Of a stretch of 64,000 bases of DNA, positions 8,353 through 17,733 are shown one piece after another. The first letter of the stretch is position 1. Every line of letters starts with the position of its first letter. The translations under genes and the position numbers were made by a program. The notes under the pieces were generated by a model, which did not search any database, was not told where the DNA came from, and saw only the letters and a program-made list of their open reading frames with translations. Origin of the DNA: CAWEHU01 sp963808965 (GTDB lineage: Bacteria > Pseudomonadota > Alphaproteobacteria > Acetobacterales > Acetobacteraceae); contig CAWEHU010000016.1 in the NCBI GenBank assembly GCA_963808965.1, positions 1 through 64,000 on the forward strand. The letters are read 5' to 3'.

Positions 8353-8729
8353 TTACCGGCGTGGCACGAGCCGAGCCAGGACGTAGCCAAGGACGCTCGT
8401 AACCAGGAGTCCCGAGAGCGGCTGTCGGTCCACCTGCGGCCGAGGAGGGTCTTCGTCGCCACACGCGCCTGGTCAGCGACCTCGCCATAGGCTTCCCGCG
8501 CGTTGCCGGCGACTTCGCGGCCTTTGTCTTCGAGAGCCAAGGCAGCCAGGGCCAGAGTCAGCAAACCCAGGACCCACTTCGGAGCACGAGGCCGCCGTGG
8601 AGCGCTGGCTGCGGAATCAACCGCGACGGGAGGCCTCCGAGGAATCGCGGTCTGAATTTTGCCATAAGTCTGGAGTGCGCCCCTGCGGGTAGCCATCGCC
8701 GTCCTGGCAATTGCGGGCGGGTTAGCCAT
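8353..8729 (-). pseudogene. CsbD/YqjD-like membrane-associated stress protein, frameshifted
   Basis: The frame from about 8729 has a hydrophobic stretch (VLGLLTLALAALALEDK) and then KGREVAGNAREAYGEVADQA, typical of CsbD/YqjD-type proteins. After KTLLG, near 8440, the frame changes, and the +1 frame gives VDRQPLSGLLVTSVLGYVLA followed by RLVPRR and stop, the usual C-terminal membrane anchor. One indel separates the halves. Such proteins are induced by osmotic or stationary-phase stress. N-terminal start uncertain. Confidence 0.5.
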
Positions 8730-8902
8730 TCAGGCTTCAACACCCGCATACGGTGGTATGACCGTTGGGGAAGGTGGCATCCCAACTATTACCACCCTCA
8801 TTACTACCACCCCTACGGCTACCATCCTTATCACCGTTACGGATACGGCTACTACACCCCCACTACTATCGCCCGCAGTACTACTATCGTCGGTATTACT
8901 GA
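8675..8902 (+). pseudogene. Tyr/His-rich exported small protein, broken by indels
   Basis: One frame encodes a signal-peptide-like stretch (VAIAVLAIAGGLAIQASTPA). A shift near 8750 leads into WYDRWGRWHPNYYHPHYYHP, a Tyr/His/Pro-rich domain. A missing C in the run at about 8862-8866 shifts it again before YYRPQYYYRRYY and TGA at 8900. With both indels corrected it is about 75 residues. Small YH-rich exported proteins are common in alphaproteobacteria and of unknown function. Start GTG 8675 is a guess. Confidence 0.5.
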
Positions 8903-8921
8903 GTATCTGGCGGAAACTCGT

Positions 8922-9065
8922 CTAGCCGTTAGGGACAGCGAGACGACTGAGAAATTTCGTCGCCACGAGGCGGCTCCAGCGTCCGACGTAGAGTTCGTAG
9001 GCTTCGCCCGCTACCCACATCCGGCCCTGGCCGGCTCCCGAACTGGGCTCCTCTTCCGCGATCAT
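8922..9065 (-). pseudogene. N-terminal fragment of a SAM-dependent methyltransferase
   Basis: ATG 9065, preceded by GAGAGG, opens a 47-codon frame: GRMWVAGEAYELYVGRWSRL, then VATKFLSRLAVPNG and TAG. Class I methyltransferases of the Y-x-x-Y-V-G-R-W-S-R type begin this way and continue into the glycine-rich SAM loop, which is absent here. It is a truncated remnant. Confidence 0.5.
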
Positions 9066-9419
9066 TGTATGCGCCTCTCAGCGTCGATTTCCGTTCCGGC
9101 TACAGCTCGCCTTCAGTGCTGCACTAAGACGATTTCGAGGCGGGAGGAGCAAGGGAGGGCTTCCCGTTGCCCTCAGGACTGCCCGCGGCAGCCCCCCGGT
9201 GCCTCGCGTCGAAGGGCGGGCAGAGCGAGGCGTATCCCTGGATGATGGCGGCGAGCCGTCCGGTCAAGGTGGCGTAGGCGCGTGCGCCGGCGAACTCGGG
9301 GTAAGGTGGTTGGCCATCAAGGATGGGGGGCGGGGCAGGGGAGGGCGCCCTGGCTCTGGCCCCGCAGCTCCCAGGCGCGCAGATGGCTGGCACCGCCTTT
9401 GATCCTGTGGCAACCGCCA
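9066..9419. other. Region without a recognisable intact gene
   Basis: Minus-strand frames contain ordered-looking pieces (CHRIKGGASHLRAW near 9385, EFAGARAYATLTGRLAAIIQ near 9260) that do not join into one frame. They suggest decayed coding sequence, but I cannot assign it. Confidence 0.4.
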
Positions 9420-9655
9420 GAGTGCCTTTGACATGAAAGCGTCCTCGGTGAGCGCGGCTCGGATATAGCCGCGGAGTGCTGCATGATGTCCGCTCGTGCA
9501 CGGCCGCGCGAGCGAGAGCGGTGATTCAGCCAGCACGCAGCGAGTGTGGCGTGATCCGACCGTCGCGGTAGCCGGCTCAAAAGCGTGCTGGCGCAAGATC
9601 AGCCGCACCGCCTCCGCCGACAGCCGGTCCGCCCCAACGCGACGCAGCTCCGCGC
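9420..9655 (-). pseudogene. Tyrosine recombinase (integrase) C-terminal remnant
   Basis: Pieces on the minus strand match the catalytic C-terminus of phage-type integrases: ADRLSAEAVRLILRQHAFE, then AGYRDGRITPHSLRAG with the conserved H-x-L-R of the active site, an in-frame TGA, ITALARAAVHER, IMQHS and finally ALRGYIRAALTEDAF with the nucleophile-type Tyr. They lie in different frames and the N-terminal half is absent, so this is a decayed relic. It lies next to the palindrome at 9662-9708. Confidence 0.55.
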
Positions 9656-9661
9656 TTGGGA

Positions 9662-9708
9662 GGCTTAAGCGATATGAATCGGCCTAATTACGGCCGCTCA
9701 CTTAAGCC
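9662..9708. repeat. Nested inverted repeat
   Basis: Outer arms GGCTTAAG (9662-9669) and CTTAAGCC (9701-9708) are perfect 8-bp complements. Inside them CGGCC (9680-9684) and GGCCG (9692-9696) form a second stem around TAATTA. The structure borders the integrase remnant. It could be a recombination site, an operator or a transcription stop. Confidence 0.6.
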
Positions 9709-10002
9709 GGAACGCACTATAAGTTCCTCTTCGAATGTCTGAAAAGAAGAAAGAGCCGGGACCGGACCGGCCGGCGCCGGAAATTGCGGCGCTCCCCGTG
9801 ACCACGCCATTGCTCCGGACCGGCGGTGGACGCAAAATCCGCCGGCGATGCGCTCCTTCCACGCGAGCAGGCCTGAATTCCCGGGTTCTTGCGTTTATCC
9901 GCAGCAGACTTCCAGCGCCCGGGCTGGTGCCGTAAGGTCATCGACGGCTAGCGGAGCGAGGAATCCATATGCGGCCCGGAACCGAATTCGAGCGGCGCGA
10001 GC
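9709..10002. other. Intergenic region upstream of the phospholipase D gene
   Basis: It contains a plus-strand frame at 9735-9935 (66 codons, basic start SEKKKEPGPDRPAPE) with no recognisable domain. It may encode a small protein or only leader sequence. No other feature is visible. Confidence 0.35.
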
Positions 10003-11122
10003 GTGGCTTTTCCGGTTCCAGCCGGTTTGCAGACGGATGTGTCGCTCGTCCCTGACAATCTGGTGGCATTCGCTCTGCGCGCGCTCAGCGCCCGGGCCGC
10101 CGCCCAGACGCTCGACCTCCAGTATTACGTATGGGATGAGGACGTGACCGGCCGGCTGCTGATCCGGGAAGTGCTTCGAGCGGCCGATCGAGGCGTGCGG
10201 GTACGGCTGCTGCTGGACGATCTCTACGTGAGGCGGACCGAACGTGCCCTCGCAACGCTCGCGCAGCACCCCCGCATCGAGGTCCGGCTGTATAACCCGT
10301 TCCAACTCCGCTCCTGGGGATTGCTGGGCGCTGCGGTCGAGTTCTTATTTGCCGGCTACCGCTTGAACCACCGTATGCACAACAAGGCCTGGATCGTGGA
10401 CGGCCGCCTCGTGATCGGGGGTGGCCGCAATGTCGGCGACGAATATTTCGATGCTTCCAGCCAATTCAACTTCCGCGACCTCGACCTTGTCGTGGCAGGC
10501 AGGGCGACGTCCCAGGTCCTCACGCTTTTTGACCGCTATTGGACCGACCGCCGGGTCCGCCCCATCGACCAGGTCGCAGCTTCGCGCCCAGTAGGTGGCG
10601 GACTGGACTCGATCCGCCGCAAGCTCGACGTCGTCGCAAGTTCGGCTTCGGCCCCTGCTTACCTGGAACGGCTGCGTGCTCTCCCGAACCTGGCGGAGTT
10701 GCTGAAGGCAAATCGCACCGTGCTCGGTTCGGACAAGGTCCGGTTCGTTGCCGACCCGCCGGGCAAGGGGCTTGGCCGCCGCCGTTCTCCCGGCATGCTC
10801 GAAGCGGTCCGAGGCGCGCTGCGCCCCGCCCGGAAGCGTGTGGTCCTAATCTCCCCTTTACTTCGTGCCGGGCCGGCGCGGGACGCGGACGCTGACCACG
10901 CTAGCCCGCCGCGGAGTGTCAGTCTCGGTCTTGACGAACTCCCTGGCGGCCACGGACGTGCTTGCAGTCCACGGCGGCTATGCACGCTACCGCCGCCGGC
11001 TGCTCCAGGCAGGGATCGAACTGCACGAACTCAAGCGCGGCGGACAACAAGGGCAAAGCCTTTTCGGCTCAGGGGGCGCCAGCTTGCACACAAAAGCGTT
11101 CGCGGTGGATGACGAGCTTTAG
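10003..11122 (+). pseudogene. Phospholipase D / cardiolipin synthase-like protein, frameshifted and C-terminally truncated
   Basis: The N-terminal half is intact: ALDLQYY-type strand (TLDLQYYVWDEDVTGRLL), then VRVRLLLDDL and the first HKD motif (NHRMHNKAWIVDGRLVIGGG). Near 10860, after KRVVLISP, a lost base shifts the frame. The protein resumes as VPGRRGTRTLTTLARRGVSV and reaches the second HKD start (SLHTKAFAVDDEL), then stops at TAG 11120. The family normally continues with a G-S-x-N-x-D-x-R-S segment, absent in all frames here. Cardiolipin synthases join two phosphatidylglycerols at the membrane. Start GTG 10003 is uncertain. Confidence 0.75.
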
Positions 11123-11201
11123 CGAAATCGCACTCGTACTGCCGCAGGGAAGCACCCTCAGCAGATCACTTGCGATATGTGCATGCCCTAGCGGGAAGAT
11201 G

Positions 11202-11237
11202 GGGATGAGCGAAAACGGGAGGGTGATCGCTCATCCC
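11202..11237. repeat. Perfect 10-bp inverted repeat between convergent genes
   Basis: GGGATGAGCG (11202-11211) and CGCTCATCCC (11228-11237) are exact complements around a 16-nt loop. They sit between the ends of the phospholipase D and phasin genes. The hairpin could stop transcription from both sides, but neither strand has a T-tract after the stem. Confidence 0.5.
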
Positions 11238-11260
11238 AAACTCGATCAGTCGGAAACGGT

Positions 11261-11854
11261 TTAACCGCCGCGTCGCTGTTCGATCTGCTGATCGAGCGGG
11301 CGCAGCGTCTGGTCGGCGGTGCGGCGAATAGCGCGGATCACGGTGGCGCTACCCTCCATCAAGGTGTTCAAGTAATCGCGCACGAACCGCTGCTGCAGAT
11401 CAATGAAAGCGGTGGGACTGGCGAGACGGAAAAACTCTTGGCTGGCACGCAAATTTGTTTGCAGAATGCGTTCCGCAATCCCCGCCATGCTCTGTTGCAA
11501 ATCCTGTAGACCACCCCGCGCCGCGTCCGGCAGCGCCATGATCGTGCGCAAGTGTTCGGTAGCGCCCTGAACCGTCTGGGCCATTGCCCAACTCACCTCC
11601 TCGAACTGCTCAGTCGCGGTCTGTAGGAATTGCTGCTGCCCTTCGGCCAAGTTCCGCACCTCCCGGCGAGCCGCGTCTCCGGCCGTCTCGCTCATTCGGC
11701 GGACCGTCTCCGCATTTCCTTCAATGCCGTGCCGTGCCGCATTAGCGGCGGCTTCGCCCTCGCGAAGCAGGGTTTCGACCCCCGCTCGGCCGGCCCGCTC
11801 CGCTTGTCCCGCGCCTCGATCCGTTGATTGTTTCGTTTCGGAATTATTGACCAT
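11261..11854 (-). CDS. Phasin family protein
   Basis: 197 residues, largely helical and Gln/Ala-rich, with the phasin_2-type core TEQFEEVSWAMAQTVQGATE, LQQSMAGIAERILQTNLRAS and EFFRLASPTAFIDLQQRFVR. Phasins coat polyhydroxyalkanoate granules or act as helical chaperone-like proteins. ATG 11854 is chosen because GGGGA lies about 6 nt upstream. An in-frame ATG at 11869 lacks one. No PHA synthase is in view. Confidence 0.85.
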   Translation of the reverse strand: MVNNSETKQSTDRGAGQAERAGRAGVETLLREGEAAANAARHGIEGNAETVRRMSETAGDAARREVRNLAEGQQQFLQTATEQFEEVSWAMAQTVQGATEHLRTIMALPDAARGGLQDLQQSMAGIAERILQTNLRASQEFFRLASPTAFIDLQQRFVRDYLNTLMEGSATVIRAIRRTADQTLRPLDQQIEQRRGG

Positions 11855-11871
11855 TTTACGTCCCCGCATGC

Positions 11872-12251
11872 GTTGGAATTTTCAGGGTATTCACTTCAAG
11901 TCATTCAGACTTGGCCACCCGGAGAGGGCCTTTACGGCAACACTGAAGCATCGCTCCGGTAAGAGCGGTTGGTGTGCGCTGCTTCTGAGCTTCGCCAGAC
12001 AGGATTCAGCGGACCTCGGGTGCGCGAGCGATCTGGCTCCGCGTGGCGCACCTTCTTGATGAGGGCCGTCCGCCTCGCTCTCGAGGACGGTTGTATATAC
12101 CGCACGGATTAGTTGTATGACAACCTCGTTGCGGTAACGAAAACGTGAGATGACCTCGGGGGGCCCGCGCTCGCGGCAGGTCGAGTCCGGGCGCATTCTC
12201 GCATCGGGGCGGCTGACAGTGATGTGCCGCGAACACGAGAAGGAGCGAGAA
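11872..12251. other. Intergenic region between divergent phasin and AhpD-like genes
   Basis: About 380 bp without a recognisable gene. It must contain the promoters of both flanking divergent genes. An AT-richer patch at about 12092-12140 is the likeliest place, but no clear -35/-10 pair was assigned. Confidence 0.4.
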
Positions 12252-12614
12252 ATGGCCGCCGACATGTATCCCGAGCCCACGCGCGAATTGGCGCGAAAGC
12301 GGCGCGCCCTTGCACCCGAGCAGCAGTCGGCGTTTGACGCTTTCAGCAAAGCGGCTTTCGCGGACGGCGCGCTGTCGGCAAAGACGAAGCAGATCATCGC
12401 GGTCGCGGTCGCCCACGTAACGCAATGTCCGTATTGCATCAAAGGCCATACCAAGGCGGCCCGGCGCGCCGGTGCGAGCGCCGAGGAGCTGATGGAGGCG
12501 ATCTGGGTGGCGGCCGAAATGCGCGCTGGCGGAGCTTACGCCCATTCCGCTCTGATGCTCGCCACCCTCGATGAGGATGTCCCGAAGGCTCAGCCGGCTG
12601 CGGTCGAAGGTTGA
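12252..12614 (+). CDS. Carboxymuconolactone decarboxylase / AhpD-like protein
   Basis: 120 residues with the AhpD-type signature VAHVTQCPYCIKGHTKAARR (CxxC plus His three residues on), then AGASAEELMEAIWVAAEMRA. Members are small all-helical disulfide reductases or peroxidases, often stress-linked. Two conserved cysteines and the histidine are present, so the redox centre looks functional. ATG 12252 follows GAAGGAGCGAG. A longer frame from 12150 adds unrelated sequence. Confidence 0.88.
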   Translation: MAADMYPEPTRELARKRRALAPEQQSAFDAFSKAAFADGALSAKTKQIIAVAVAHVTQCPYCIKGHTKAARRAGASAEELMEAIWVAAEMRAGGAYAHSALMLATLDEDVPKAQPAAVEG

Positions 12615-12711
12615 ACGGGAACGCCGGGCGACACCTCGCCTCCACCCCTTCGGTCAGAACGGCGGAGCTTTCGAGCGGCCGCTCTGACCGAAACCAGCGG
12701 GAAGCCGCTCC

Positions 12712-12993
12712 CTATCTCTGGTAGCCGACGGAGCCTGTCGGATTCCTGGGTGGGGCTTCGCTGGTCCTGTCGGCCGCGCCGGCGCCTGAGCCCTGGTAGC
12801 CCATGGAACCGGTCGGGTTGCTGGGCGAGGTCGAATCCATTCGCCCGGTGTCCGTGCCGGGACCTTGATAACCCATCGAGCCGGTCTGATTGGCTGGCGG
12901 AGCCGACGTGAGGGTGTCCCTCGTTCTCTCGGTGTAGTCCGATTTGCACGCGGCGAGGCTAAGCAGCGCGGCGACGAGCAGCAGATGTCTCAT
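12712..12993 (-). CDS. Small lipoprotein with three N-x-T-G-S-x-G-Y-Q repeats
   Basis: 93 residues. A short signal peptide ends in a lipobox (LLSLAAC, Cys16), so it should be lipid-anchored. The mature part is low-complexity and contains NQTGSMGYQG, NPTGSMGYQG and NPTGSVGYQR, spaced about 22-26 residues and separated by Ser/Pro/Asp/Thr-rich linkers. The protein ends on the third repeat. I do not recognise the family. Confidence 0.65.
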   Translation of the reverse strand: MRHLLLVAALLSLAACKSDYTERTRDTLTSAPPANQTGSMGYQGPGTDTGRMDSTSPSNPTGSMGYQGSGAGAADRTSEAPPRNPTGSVGYQR

Positions 12994-13234
12994 GGCATTC
13001 TCCAGATAAGAGCGCGGTTGCGATCGCCAGGCGGGATTCGTTGCGAGGATAGATTGTTACTCGACCAAAGGATAAGGGCCAATCCGGGCGCGGCACAAGC
13101 CATTCGCATCCTTCCCAGAGCACGCCAGCCCTGGACCGCTCGAGCGGCTCGCCAAGAAGGTGGCCGAGGTTTCCGGAGGTGCGAAACATGTAGGTTTGAC
13201 AGGCTCGGTCGAACCCGGCCATCTTGAGCGGCAA

Positions 13235-13324
13235 ACCGAGGGGAGCCCCGGCAGGGGGCTGAGATACCGCTCTAGGCGCGGTGACCCTGGAACCTGAACC
13301 GGGTCATGCCGGCGGAGGGACGGG
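13235..13324 (+). promoter_or_regulatory. TPP riboswitch (THI element)
   Basis: The block beginning GAGGGGAGCCC, with GGGGGCTGAGAT, then GACCCTGGAACCTGAACCGG and GTCATGCCGGCGGAGGGA, reproduces the conserved THI-box parts in order, including CUGAGA and ACCUGA. It lies 55 bp upstream of thiC. Thiamine pyrophosphate binding normally lowers expression, in gram-negatives often by hiding the ribosome site. No separate terminator stem is obvious between aptamer and start. Confidence 0.95.
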
Positions 13325-13379
13325 ACCTTTCCTCGCTAATCATCCCGCATCCACCGCTCCAGACCCAGAGGAGACGCGG

Positions 13380-15194
<1,815 letters not shown>

Positions 15195-15256
15195 AGGCCA
15201 CAGCTCCGGCCGCACGGTTCACCCGCGCCCCGATTAAGACGCGAGGGAGGCGGCGC

Positions 15257-15577
15257 TCAGCCTCCCTCGGCCACCGGTGCGACCACGTGGATGACACGGC
15301 TCGCGATCATGTCTTTGGTCTTGGCGGCGTAGGCGGCCATATGCGGAGTGGCCGAATGCGCCTTGAGCGCGTCCACATTCTCCCATTTCTCCAGCACGAT
15401 GAATGTGTCCGGGCCGAATTTGGTCTGCATCCCGCCGAGTCCCTCGGCGTCTACGGCCGGTCCGTATTCAATGCAGCCCGACTCGGCGTGGACGGCGGGC
15501 ATGTTGGCCCGGAACTCCGCGAGGATGGACTCGCGCAGCCCAGGTTTGGCGGTGATGATGGCGACGACGTGAATCAT
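15257..15577 (-). CDS. Antibiotic biosynthesis monooxygenase (ABM/YgiN-like) domain protein
   Basis: 106 residues with the ABM ferredoxin-like fold pattern: MIHVVAIITAKPGLRESIL, SGCIEYGPAVD, TFIVLEKWENVDALKAHSAT and PHMAAYAAK. The family includes cofactor-free quinol monooxygenases such as YgiN and many uncharacterised stress proteins. ATG 15577 follows AAGAGGAGGATCCC. Convergent with thiC, transcribed alone. Confidence 0.85.
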   Translation of the reverse strand: MIHVVAIITAKPGLRESILAEFRANMPAVHAESGCIEYGPAVDAEGLGGMQTKFGPDTFIVLEKWENVDALKAHSATPHMAAYAAKTKDMIASRVIHVVAPVAEGG

Positions 15578-15793
15578 TGGGATCCTCCTCTTCTCTTCCG
15601 GCTGACTACGGCTGCGTGCTCTCCCTAGCATGTCAAGTCATGCAGTCCGGCCGCCCCTGTAGCGCCTGCGGGGTGCTGCGGTTCGTGGCACTCGGAAGTC
15701 TGTTATTGAAGTTATAGGAACTTCTGGTTACCTAATGACCGCACCATCCGCCCCACAGCGGGCTTTTGAACGGCAGGGCCTTAGATATATCCG

Positions 15794-16804
15794 ATGCGGG
15801 CTGCAACTGCTGAGCAATTGTCCGCGCCATTGCTGCGGACCTTGCTGTCTCAATCGGTCTCGGAATCGGCTACTATTCGGCTCAAGGGTCCGGTTGCGCG
15901 CTCGCCTTGGTCGAAGATCTATCTCGGTGACGGGAGCGCATTCGAAAATCCCATCGTGGTCAAGGTCTGTACAGACCCAGCGACGGGGGCCCCGGCGTCG
16001 GAGGTAGCAATCGATGCCTATAACGCCCTGGAGCGGTTTGCACAGCTCGCCTCCGGCGATCCTGTTCTGCGCTGCCCGGAGCCGCTTTACGTTTTTCCGG
16101 AAGAAGGCATCGTGGTCGCCGAGTGGATTGACGGTCCAAATCTCGAAAAGGTGTTCGCAAGAGCGTCCGCCGCCGAAGCTGTCGAGGCGGCTAGGCAGGC
16201 CGGTAATTGGCTCGGTCGCCTGCAACACCTGACAGAGTTGCACTCCGCCCCTCTACCCGTAGCCGCGCTCCTGGAAGGCCTCGACGAAGTTTATCGAGCT
16301 AACCCCAGGGCATTTCGCACCGTAATTCGCAAAGCGACTATGGACGTGCTGCGGCGAACAGCCCACATCGTCGCCGAACAGGATGTTTTGTGGACGAGCA
16401 GCTACGGGGATTTCAAACCCGCTAATCTGATTTGGCGAGAGCGTCGCCTTTACGGGCTGGACATGAACGCAGGCCCCCCGGGCCCGGCCATCGGGGACGT
16501 GGCTCACTTCCTCAATCATACGGCGACGACCATTTCCCCCACCGGTCTGTTTGTGCCTCTCACGGGGCGTCTGGAGCGCGCTTTCTGCGACGGATATGCC
16601 CTGGATGGCGGCCGGGAACTTCCCGAATTGCCCCTCGCATGGACCAGGCTGGCGAACGCCGTGCGCCTTCGAGCAAATGCCGGATCCTGGTCCCGCCCGC
16701 CCCGCTTATGGATCACCAACTGGATGCTCGATCGTTTGCTGTCGCGCCTGACAGCCGAGGTCTCGAACCTAGCTGACGCTCAGGCTCGCGTCACGGCCCT
16801 GTAA
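15794..16804 (+). CDS. Aminoglycoside phosphotransferase-like kinase
   Basis: 336 residues with an APH/choline-kinase-like fold: VVKVCTDPATGAPASEV near the phosphate-binding lysine, IVVAEWIDGPNLEKVF at the hinge, and a catalytic loop SYGDFKPANLIW followed by LDMNAGPPGPAIGDVAHFL. The usual His of H-G-D is Tyr. Catalytic Asp and the downstream D-x-x metal-binding region remain. A methyltransferase follows 111 bp downstream. The substrate could be a sugar, lipid or small metabolite. Resistance is not implied. Confidence 0.75.
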   Translation: MRAATAEQLSAPLLRTLLSQSVSESATIRLKGPVARSPWSKIYLGDGSAFENPIVVKVCTDPATGAPASEVAIDAYNALERFAQLASGDPVLRCPEPLYVFPEEGIVVAEWIDGPNLEKVFARASAAEAVEAARQAGNWLGRLQHLTELHSAPLPVAALLEGLDEVYRANPRAFRTVIRKATMDVLRRTAHIVAEQDVLWTSSYGDFKPANLIWRERRLYGLDMNAGPPGPAIGDVAHFLNHTATTISPTGLFVPLTGRLERAFCDGYALDGGRELPELPLAWTRLANAVRLRANAGSWSRPPRLWITNWMLDRLLSRLTAEVSNLADAQARVTAL

Positions 16805-16915
16805 AGAGGAGGCCCGGGCTTGGCGGGCTGCGGAAATCTGGGGCGAGCGCAGCTACCAGCGGCTTGCTGTCCACTCGAATCGGTGTCGCGTTTCGTTACA
16901 TTGGAAGGACTTGAT

Positions 16916-17587
16916 ATGGCTGTTGGTTACGGAAAGGGTTGGGATCCAGCCAGTTTCTACAAAGATGATGCCATCGCTGGGTCGTATGACGAGCAACGTT
17001 TCCGTAGCTTGGCCGGCCGCGTCTACAATCATCTGGAGAAGCGCCTGATTCGCCGGGCTTTCGCCGATGTTCCTCGTGGGTCGACAGTCGTCGACGTCCC
17101 TTGCGGGACCGGCCGCTTGGCTGAGGTTTTGCTGGAAGAGGGCTTCACAGTCGTTGGGCTCGATATATCCGAGTCGATGCTGGGCGTCGCCCGTTCGCAA
17201 CTCCGGCGCTTCGATCGCTTTCGAGGGCAACAGCAGGATGCTAAAGCCCTCGGCAAGTCCGGACTGCAGTTCGAAGCCGCGCTTTGCGCGCGGGTCCTGA
17301 TGCACTTTCCGCTTCCCGAGCAGATCGAGTTCCTCCGCAACGTGGCCGCGGTTACAAGAGGGCGGGTCGTGTTCACGCAGGGTCTGGATACCCCCTATCA
17401 TCGGCTGAGACGCATGCTGAAGCGGGTTCTCAGGCACCAAAAACCGGCGGTTTATTCGCTCTCCCCGAAGGAGGCGGCCGAACTGATATCCGCCGCCGGC
17501 CTCCGAGAAATAAAGCGCTATCGCGTCTTGCCCGGCATCAGCGAAGCACTCGTGTTCGTGACGGAAAAACGCGCTCCTTTGTCGTAG
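16916..17587 (+). CDS. Class I SAM-dependent methyltransferase
   Basis: 223 residues. Motif I is STVVDVPCGTGRLAEVL, followed by VVGLDISESMLGVARSQL and the acceptor-side ALCARVLMHFPLPEQIEF. The C-terminus ends near SEALVFVTEKR. ATG 16916 follows GGAAGGACTTGAT. A longer upstream extension in the same frame has no start support. It is in the same direction as the kinase at 15794, so the two may act on one product. Confidence 0.82.
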   Translation: MAVGYGKGWDPASFYKDDAIAGSYDEQRFRSLAGRVYNHLEKRLIRRAFADVPRGSTVVDVPCGTGRLAEVLLEEGFTVVGLDISESMLGVARSQLRRFDRFRGQQQDAKALGKSGLQFEAALCARVLMHFPLPEQIEFLRNVAAVTRGRVVFTQGLDTPYHRLRRMLKRVLRHQKPAVYSLSPKEAAELISAAGLREIKRYRVLPGISEALVFVTEKRAPLS

Positions 17588-17733
17588 AGCTCCGGCTCCG
17601 ACAGCCGGTCCGGCAGCAACCCAGGATAGGGGCGCTTCCAGTTGTACTGGAAAGGCTCTAAGCACCTCCTCGCCGCCCCCGCCAGCAGCGCGGAGTGCGG
17701 CGGTTGGGGTGCATAAGGGGCCTGGGACGGTCA

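Noticed and set aside
15794..16804. Antibiotic-resistance aminoglycoside phosphotransferase
   Set aside because: Only the broad kinase fold is recognisable, and the catalytic-loop His is changed; a metabolic kinase is more likely.
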